DNA of 35,930 bases, from positions 1 through 35,930 of the forward strand of contig CASRZA010000005.1 of NCBI GenBank assembly GCA_949439935.1, given 5' to 3'. Shown here in pieces: positions 29,098 through 35,930 of this stretch. The notes below the pieces were generated by a model, which was not told the DNA's origin, ran no database searches, and saw only the letters and a list, made by a program, of their open reading frames with translations. Each line of letters begins with the position of its first letter. The first letter of the stretch is position 1. A program made the position numbers and the translations under genes. The stretch comes from an uncultured Bacilli bacterium (lineage in GTDB: Bacteria; Bacillota_I; Bacilli_A; RF39; UBA660).

Positions 29098-29444
29098 AAT
29101 GCGAATTATCTTTATAATTTATATTTTCTATCTGTTTTACTATCTCTTTACACGAAGTCAAAAACAGAATTTGCACGACAAAGCTACTTATGGTATTAAA
29201 TCGTGCTGTTTTTTATCTTCAACTATAGTATGTCAACCGTTGTAAAAAACAAAGATTGAATTTCCGCTCCTCTAAGCACTGTTGAAGAAAATAACTCACT
29301 TATATTATATCTAAAAGGGAGAAACCGCATTTTTAAATTTTACCAATTTACTTTTAATCCGTCAAAAATTCGCCCTTTTTGTCGATTTATTTGACAAAAA
29401 AAAGAAAAAATATTATCATCATATTAAGAATAGGGTTGGTTATA

Positions 29445-29984
29445 ATGAAAAAATACTATCTCGCTCAACTGGTAATAGATTTTGTCATGATTATACTTGG
29501 ATTTCTAATTTTTATGTTTCCAAGTGTTGCATCTTTAAGTGCCAACATGGTTTTCTATACGATGATGAGTATCTATGCAGGACTCGAGTTATGCGAATAT
29601 TTTTTAAGCGAACGTAAATCGACTGAGAGCTTGTATTTATTCATCGCTAGTGCGACAGGCGCTTTCAGTGGTTTTTTCTTAAGAAATTATCCGTCTAATG
29701 GAGTTCTCTCAGTAACTTTAGTCGTGTGGATTTTGATGGTGAGCATCATAAAAATTATAAGTTTCGAAAAAATATATAAAAAGAAAACCAACCTTTTCAT
29801 CATCAAACTTTCTGCGATGAGCATCTTGATTTTAATCGCTCTCATGGTTTCAGTGAACATATATTTTAGAATATCGGCGATCGGATACATGCTCACGTTC
29901 ATGTATATTTGTTATGGTGTTTTAGAATTTATATGCGATGGTTTAGACTACTTGAGTATAAATTCATCATTTTTAAAGGAGTAG
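29445..29984 (+). CDS. Polytopic membrane protein (HdeD/DUF308-like)
   Basis: Hydrophobic helices; promoter TTGACA…TATCAT upstream; start revised from 29379. Confidence 0.6.
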   Translation: MKKYYLAQLVIDFVMIILGFLIFMFPSVASLSANMVFYTMMSIYAGLELCEYFLSERKSTESLYLFIASATGAFSGFFLRNYPSNGVLSVTLVVWILMVSIIKIISFEKIYKKKTNLFIIKLSAMSILILIALMVSVNIYFRISAIGYMLTFMYICYGVLEFICDGLDYLSINSSFLKE

Positions 29985-29990
29985 AAGAAT

Positions 29991-31220
29991 ATGAGTATTT
30001 TAGAGATTATAGAAAAAAAGAAAAACGGCTTAGAATTAAACAAAATCGAGATAACAGAAGCATTCATGGGATATATGAACGGTTCGGTAGAAGACTACCA
30101 AATGTCTAGTTTACTTATGGCTATAGTTATAAACGGTATGAGCTTTGAAGAAACGATAAACTTAACCGATATCATGCTTTACAGTGGAAAAAGACTGGAC
30201 ACCAAAAAAGTAGAAGGAATCATGGTAGACAAACATTCGACTGGTGGAGTAGGAGATAAAACGAGTCTCATAATCGGTCCTATCATGGCTGCTTTAGGGC
30301 TTAAAATGGGTAAGCTTTCTGGCCGAGGCTTAGGTTTTACGGGAGGTACGATCGATAAATTGGAAAGTATCCCAGGATTCCGCGTAGCGCTTACCACAGA
30401 TGAATTCATCTTCGATTTAAATAAAGTAGGTTTTACCGAATGTGAACAGACACCAGAATTCACGCCCTTAGATAAAAAGATATACGATCTTAGAAGTGTA
30501 ACTGGCACAGTCTCATCGATACCTTTGATAGCAAGTTCGATCATGAGTAAAAAATTAGCCGTAGGAGCCGAATATATCTTGATCGACATCAAAGTTGGAA
30601 GTGGTGCTCTAATCAAAACAAAAAAAGATGCCATCGAGCTCGCCAACACGATGATAGAGATAGGAAAAGCCTACAATCGTACTGTAATACCCGTTCTAAC
30701 CAACATGAGCAGGCCACTTGGAGATAATGTCGGAAATGCTCTCGAAGTCATAGAAGCTATGGACATTTTAAAGGGTAAAAATGGCTCATTGAAGGATTTG
30801 TGCATAGAACTTTCAAGTGCATTATATAGTCGATGCCGCCATATCAACCTCGACGTAGCCACTCGCGAAGTAAAAAAGGTATTAGACGATGGGTCGGCCT
30901 ACAATAAATTTATAGAATTTACTAAAATTCAAGGTGGCGATATAGAAAAGATTGAATTGTCCGAAAATATCATACCTATAAAATCAAAGACAAGCGGTAC
31001 ACTGAAAGATATTTCAGCAGAAGAAATAGGCAAACTTGCCTTAGAACTCGGTGGAGGCAGAAAGAAAAAGGGAGAGACGATCGATTATGGAGTCGGAGTC
31101 GTCATAAACAAGCATATCGGAAATTCGATAAACGAAGGAGACGTTTTATGCTACTTATACCAAAGAGATAACCTCGATCGCTCGTCAGAAGCATTAAAAG
31201 CATTTTCTATTGTCAAGTAA
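29991..31220 (+). CDS. pdp: Pyrimidine-nucleoside (thymidine) phosphorylase
   Basis: DKHSTGGVGDKTSLIIGPIMAALGLKMGKLSGRGLGFTGGTIDKLESIPGF. Confidence 0.96.
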   Translation: MSILEIIEKKKNGLELNKIEITEAFMGYMNGSVEDYQMSSLLMAIVINGMSFEETINLTDIMLYSGKRLDTKKVEGIMVDKHSTGGVGDKTSLIIGPIMAALGLKMGKLSGRGLGFTGGTIDKLESIPGFRVALTTDEFIFDLNKVGFTECEQTPEFTPLDKKIYDLRSVTGTVSSIPLIASSIMSKKLAVGAEYILIDIKVGSGALIKTKKDAIELANTMIEIGKAYNRTVIPVLTNMSRPLGDNVGNALEVIEAMDILKGKNGSLKDLCIELSSALYSRCRHINLDVATREVKKVLDDGSAYNKFIEFTKIQGGDIEKIELSENIIPIKSKTSGTLKDISAEEIGKLALELGGGRKKKGETIDYGVGVVINKHIGNSINEGDVLCYLYQRDNLDRSSEALKAFSIVK

Positions 31221-31279
31221 GTGTAATCTTAGTTAAAAATTTTTTGATTTTATTATATAATTAAAGGGGAGGGTTACTT

Positions 31280-32356
31280 ATGAAGGTAATAGTAACTGCT
31301 GGAGGTACTGGTGGGCACATCTATCCTGCCCTGGCAATTATAGATAAGATAAAAGAGTTAGAACCAAAAAGTGAATTTATATATGTCGGAACTACGAACA
31401 GAATGGAAAAGGACATCGTTCCAGATTTGGGTATCAAGTACGTCGGAATAGAGATGTACGGCTTATCCAAAAACATTTTGAGAGATATTAAAGTGCTATC
31501 TCTAATATTCAAAAATTCCAACAAAATCAAAAAAATAATAGATGACTTTGACCCTGACATAGTCATAGGTACTGGTGGCTATGTCACTTATCCAGTCATA
31601 AAGGCTGCCAAGGCCAAAGGAATCAAAACTTTCATCCACGAACAAAACTCCATTCCAGGAAAATCTAACAAGATGCTAGCTAAGCTCGCAGACAAAATAG
31701 GTGTGAGTTTTAAAGATAGCATTCACTACTTCGATGAGAATAAGACTGTATTTACGGGAAATCCTTGTAGTGAAAGAGCGTTGTCTACACCTAAAATTTC
31801 TCGTGCCAAATATGGACTTTCCTTAAAAAAGAAATTCGTCCTCATGGTCCAAGGAAGCTTAGGAAGTACGTCTGTAAACGATAAAATGTTAGAGTTTTTA
31901 AACTCTATAGACGACGAAAACTATGAAGTACTATACATTACAGGAAAAGCTTCCTACGACGAATTTTCTAAAAACAAGTTTAGCAAAAACGTTTTCATAG
32001 TTCCATACGTAGAAAACTTAGCAGGGCTAATGAAAGATGCCGACGTCATAATCAGTAGAGCAGGAGCTAGTTCGATAAGTGAAATAATAGCTTTAAAAAA
32101 ACTGTCTATTTTGATACCTAGTCCATATGTCGCGAACAATCATCAATTTTTCAACGCCTTATCAGTCGCGAACAATAAAGCAGGAGTCATGATAGAAGAA
32201 TCTGCTCTTACGACGAACATACTTAAACATCAAATAAAAGGTCTCTTAGAAGACTTGGAAAAACAAGTAAATATGAGATTAAATTTAACCAAAATGCAAA
32301 AAAATGACAGTAGTACAAAAATTTATGAAACGATAAAGGAACTGGTAAATAAGTGA
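31280..32356 (+). CDS. murG: UDP-N-acetylglucosamine transferase MurG
   Basis: AGGTGGHIYPALAI; SRAGASSISEI. Confidence 0.97.
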   Translation: MKVIVTAGGTGGHIYPALAIIDKIKELEPKSEFIYVGTTNRMEKDIVPDLGIKYVGIEMYGLSKNILRDIKVLSLIFKNSNKIKKIIDDFDPDIVIGTGGYVTYPVIKAAKAKGIKTFIHEQNSIPGKSNKMLAKLADKIGVSFKDSIHYFDENKTVFTGNPCSERALSTPKISRAKYGLSLKKKFVLMVQGSLGSTSVNDKMLEFLNSIDDENYEVLYITGKASYDEFSKNKFSKNVFIVPYVENLAGLMKDADVIISRAGASSISEIIALKKLSILIPSPYVANNHQFFNALSVANNKAGVMIEESALTTNILKHQIKGLLEDLEKQVNMRLNLTKMQKNDSSTKIYETIKELVNK

Positions 32357-33096
32357 GTGAAAAAAAGGCAAAAACTAAGAAAATTGTAAAAAGGAGACTC
32401 AAAATTAAGGGAGTCTTATTTTTGCTTGCCGTTTTTGCCTTTCTCTATCTATCGATAATGGTTCTCCTTAAAGTTAATGTTAAAAACATTTCTGTGAAGG
32501 GAACAGATTATCTTAAAGATTCACAAATAATAAAAGAGGCCGGTCTTACAGATGGAATAAAGTTCTTCGGTTTTACATCGAATTCGCTCTGTGCCAAGAT
32601 TAAAGAAAACCCGCTTGTAAAAACTTGCAAAATTAATAGATCTATCGACTTCAAAATCGAAATCGAGATCGAAGAAAATGTCCCATTATTCTACTATGCA
32701 AACGAACAGAGTATAGTTTTAAGTGATGGCACTAAACTCGAGAGTAATGCCAACAATTATGGAATACCGACTCTCATAAATCACACCGATGAAGAAGTTC
32801 TAAAAGATTTTATCGCTGGACTTAACGACGTGAAAAGTGATATAATACGCTCTATAAGTGAAATCGAGTATTCGCCAAGTGCTTCAAAAGAGGGCGTATA
32901 CATCGACAAAGAGAGATTTGTCTTAATAATGAACGACGGAAATACAGTCATCATAAACAATCGAAAATTGGAAACTTTAAATTATTACGAGACTATATAC
33001 GCAAGTATAGGTAATAAGAAAGGCACGTTCAATTTCGACTGCGATTTCGACAACTATCTCTTTACAGAATACGAGGTAGACGATGGATTACAATAG
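32353..33096 (+). CDS. divIB: Cell-division protein FtsQ/DivIB (GTG start)
   Basis: Single TM plus POTRA-like VKNISVKGTDYLKDSQIIKEAGL; follows murG. Confidence 0.85.
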   Translation: MSEKKAKTKKIVKRRLKIKGVLFLLAVFAFLYLSIMVLLKVNVKNISVKGTDYLKDSQIIKEAGLTDGIKFFGFTSNSLCAKIKENPLVKTCKINRSIDFKIEIEIEENVPLFYYANEQSIVLSDGTKLESNANNYGIPTLINHTDEEVLKDFIAGLNDVKSDIIRSISEIEYSPSASKEGVYIDKERFVLIMNDGNTVIINNRKLETLNYYETIYASIGNKKGTFNFDCDFDNYLFTEYEVDDGLQ

Positions 33097-33685
33097 AGAA
33101 ATGGAAAAGATAATAGAGTCTTTAGATCACACGCCAAGCTTACTTTTACACTCTTGCTGTGCGCCTTGTTCAAGTGCAGTCTTAGAAAGATTGATGGACC
33201 ACTTCGATATAACGATACTTTATTATAACCCTAACATAGAACCATATGAAGAATACTTGAAAAGAAAAGATGAAGAAAAAGAATTCATCTCTAAATTAAA
33301 AAGTCATAACAAGTTAGAGATGATCGACGCCGATTACGATAATGAAGTTTTTAAGACTCTTGCTCGAGGTCATGAAGATGATCCAGAAAGAGGACCTAGA
33401 TGCTATCTTTGTTATAAAGAAAGACTTAGTTATACTTTTAAAAAAGCAGAAAGAAACAATTTTGAATTTTTTGGTACGACTCTTTCAGTAAGTCCTTACA
33501 AATATAGTAGATGGCTAAACGAGATAGGCTTAGAATTAGAGACCGAAAAAACCAAATTTTTACCTGCTGACTTTAAAAAGAAGAACGGGTATAAAAGAAG
33601 TATAGAACTGTCCAAAGAATACGAGCTCTATCGACAAGATTACTGTGGCTGTATCTATTCTAGAAGAAAATCGAAAGTTGAGTAG
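33083..33685 (+). CDS. queH: Epoxyqueuosine reductase QueH
   Basis: LLHSCCAPCSSAVLERL, YYNPNIEPYEEYLKRK, GPRCYLCYKERL, YCGCIYSR. Confidence 0.93.
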   Translation: MDYNREMEKIIESLDHTPSLLLHSCCAPCSSAVLERLMDHFDITILYYNPNIEPYEEYLKRKDEEKEFISKLKSHNKLEMIDADYDNEVFKTLARGHEDDPERGPRCYLCYKERLSYTFKKAERNNFEFFGTTLSVSPYKYSRWLNEIGLELETEKTKFLPADFKKKNGYKRSIELSKEYELYRQDYCGCIYSRRKSKVE

Positions 33686-33693
33686 AGAAGAAT

Positions 33694-34425
33694 ATGAAGT
33701 TTTTAGAAATGAATGACGATCTAGATCCATGTGGCATGTTTACCATAGGCCACTTTTTATTATTATTTTTAACGATCACGACAGTACTTTTGGCTTTAAA
33801 GTACACCAAAGCTAAAAAAGAAGAGAAAGTAAAAAAGATAATTCAAGTTACTACTGTCTTTTTGTGGATACTTGAAATTTTCAAAATAGTCCTAACGATT
33901 AGACACTGTGGGTTAAGTGCTGTCAATAAATACGTTCCGCTTTATTTTTGCAGTTTAATTTTATATGCCGGAATACTTTCAGGATTCTCTAAGGGAAAAT
34001 TACAACATATAGGCGATGTTTTTCTATCGACAGGTGGTATAGTAGCAAGTCTAGTATTCCTAATATGTCCTTTGACATCACTTCCAAATTATCCCATGTT
34101 CCATTTTATAAGTTTCCACAGTTTCCTTCTTCACGGTTCAATGCTCTACATAGGCTTATTGTTAATAACCACAAACTACATAAAACTTACAAAAAAAGAT
34201 ATCTTATATTATTCTGGTTTGATAATCACTTTAAGTATAATAGCTCTGATTTTCAACAAGATTACAGGTGGAAATTTGATGTTCGTGTCCGAAAATTTCC
34301 CAGGAACGTTCATCGAAATAATATATGATGTGACCGGACCCTTTTTCTCAGCAGTAATGATTTTAACACAAGCGACGCTTCCTTTTTATATAGTGTACAC
34401 GCTAGTCGATCGAATCGAGAGATAA
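33694..34425 (+). CDS. YwaF/TIGR02206-like integral membrane protein
   Basis: Polytopic; GMFTIGHFLLLFL, YVPLYFCSL. Confidence 0.75.
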   Translation: MKFLEMNDDLDPCGMFTIGHFLLLFLTITTVLLALKYTKAKKEEKVKKIIQVTTVFLWILEIFKIVLTIRHCGLSAVNKYVPLYFCSLILYAGILSGFSKGKLQHIGDVFLSTGGIVASLVFLICPLTSLPNYPMFHFISFHSFLLHGSMLYIGLLLITTNYIKLTKKDILYYSGLIITLSIIALIFNKITGGNLMFVSENFPGTFIEIIYDVTGPFFSAVMILTQATLPFYIVYTLVDRIER

Positions 34426-34511
34426 AGCTGTCGATATCGGATATTTTTCTTGCAATAAATAACCAGTTGTGCTAAACTTTTATTAACAATAGAGAAAAAG
34501 GTGGTTGAATC

Positions 34512-35813
34512 ATGGGTACATTCATGAAATTTCTAACCGATGACCCAATTATGTTAGGGCTATGCATCGCGATCGTAGTTCTTATTATAATGTTCATCGT
34601 CGTACTTGTATTAGGAAAAAGAAAAGATAGTAAAAACTCGAAACTTAATAACACTTCCGAACTTTTAAAAACTGAAATAAATTTAGAAGCATTAGATAAT
34701 ACTAGAGAATACAGTGCAACTGAAAACAAACCTATGGAGGAACCTGTTGTAAAAGTTGCAGAAACAGAACCTGTAGTAACTCCGACAGAAGCTCCTACAA
34801 TTGAAATTCCAGTTGAAACGAAGACGGAACCTACAAAACTAGAAACAGAAGTTCCTAAATTCGAAAATCCTGCAGAAAACGAGATTCCAGAAATATTTAC
34901 TTTTGGAATCGATGGAACAAAAAAAATAGAAGAATTAGTCGATGCCTTAAGTGGATTCCCAGCACCAGAGGAGTTTAAATCGGAACCTGCTCCTATAATA
35001 GAGTCTAAAGTAGAACCGGTGATCGCACCAGAAACTCCAATTGTCGAATCTACTAATAACCCATCTCCTACGTTTCCAAATTTTAAAGATCCTAGCCCTA
35101 TCATCGAATCTACCGTCAATCCTATAGACGAAAATGATTTTCATGGTGCAGATTCACTCATAGATTTCACAACACCTGAAGAAAATGTTGTAGAAAATTT
35201 TATGGAAATCAAAGAAGAGAGTACCGCTGAAAATCCACAAAGCTTCGAACCGTTTAATTTTGGCTTTAACAACGATATTTCAACTCCGAACATATTCGAT
35301 GTACCAGCACCTGTCGAAACTCCATCTCCAAAAGAAGAACCAGTAGAAGAACCAACTAATTTCGAGCCTGTTCAAGAAGAAATTAAAAATAATGTCGAGC
35401 AGATGATTATAGTAGATCCAAAAGAAAACGGAATATTCGACCATACAGTCACATTCCCTAAAGTGGAAACTCCTGCTTCATTCGAACCTGTTCTTGAAGA
35501 GCAAGATGAATCTGACACAGATGGAGAGGTGAAAGAAATGGACCCTTATAATTCGATATATATGAATACTCAAAACATTGAGTTACCAGATATTCAGATA
35601 AGCGATTTTAGTAAAACAGCAATTATGAAACATATTCCTATAATGGAATCTATGCCAAATAATTTAGATAAAATTGATTTAGAAAAAAACAGTAAATCTA
35701 ATTCATCCGAAGATAGTGAATTAGATGACGTCGATTTACCAAAGTTGAATCTCAGTGAAGATACAAACTCAGCATTTAGAGTTTTACAAGGAGAATCGTT
35801 TAATATCGAATAA
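34512..35813 (+). CDS. Membrane-anchored acidic Pro/Glu-rich, probably disordered 433 aa protein
   Basis: N-terminal TM, then low-complexity EPVV/PTEAP/IES/FEPV segments. Confidence 0.85.
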   Translation: MGTFMKFLTDDPIMLGLCIAIVVLIIMFIVVLVLGKRKDSKNSKLNNTSELLKTEINLEALDNTREYSATENKPMEEPVVKVAETEPVVTPTEAPTIEIPVETKTEPTKLETEVPKFENPAENEIPEIFTFGIDGTKKIEELVDALSGFPAPEEFKSEPAPIIESKVEPVIAPETPIVESTNNPSPTFPNFKDPSPIIESTVNPIDENDFHGADSLIDFTTPEENVVENFMEIKEESTAENPQSFEPFNFGFNNDISTPNIFDVPAPVETPSPKEEPVEEPTNFEPVQEEIKNNVEQMIIVDPKENGIFDHTVTFPKVETPASFEPVLEEQDESDTDGEVKEMDPYNSIYMNTQNIELPDIQISDFSKTAIMKHIPIMESMPNNLDKIDLEKNSKSNSSEDSELDDVDLPKLNLSEDTNSAFRVLQGESFNIE

Positions 35814-35819
35814 TTAGAG

Positions 35820-35843
35820 GACGAGATATCGTCTTCTTTTTTT
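35820..35843 (+). terminator. Terminator GAGGACGA…TCGTCTTC-TTTTTTT
   Basis: Stem plus T run after the 34512 ORF. Confidence 0.7.
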
Positions 35844-35930
35844 GAAAAAAACTTTTTATATGCTTGCAATTATAACTATTTGATTATATACTTTTATCAT
35901 AGAACATACTCACAAAATAAGTATCACAAT

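Noticed and set aside
34472-35119. 215 aa minus-strand ORF opposite the acidic protein
   Set aside because: Ser/Gly/Val-rich mirror of the biased + strand codons; no independent support.
1-35930. CRISPR array or tRNA/rRNA genes
   Set aside because: No regularly spaced short repeats and no recognisable tRNA or rRNA sequence seen by eye; a tool scan would be needed to be certain.

Overview
AT-rich Bacilli/Mollicutes-like chromosomal window, standard code (TGG=Trp, genes end in TGA). Most genes are housekeeping on the + strand: mutS, T-box + thrS, DUF177-rpmF, a rhomboid protease, rpsB-tsf, an AlkD-like protein, a YhhQ-type transporter, a GH25 lysozyme, gpsB-rnpB, a RodZ-like protein, pgsA, an SPFH/Tim44-like zinc-ribbon cluster, a slipin, an ABC exporter, pyrimidine-nucleoside phosphorylase, murG-divIB, queH and a YwaF-like protein. 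The main accessory feature is a ~4.8 kb composite-transposon-like unit (137-4925) directly upstream of the mutS promoter. Two almost identical ~790 bp direct repeats, each with the same internally deleted ISNCY/IS1202-type transposase, flank two uncharacterised genes. Each cargo gene has its own consensus promoter and terminator. The whole unit, but neither IS copy alone, is bracketed by a 27 bp direct repeat, the long target duplication expected for IS1202-type elements. Other points of interest: a short ORF coupled to thrS between the T-box and its start codon, two long disordered proteins, a thioredoxin-like protein without active-site cysteines after tsf, a structured rpsB leader, and a decayed PD-(D/E)XK transposase. 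All assignments are by eye; no database search was possible.
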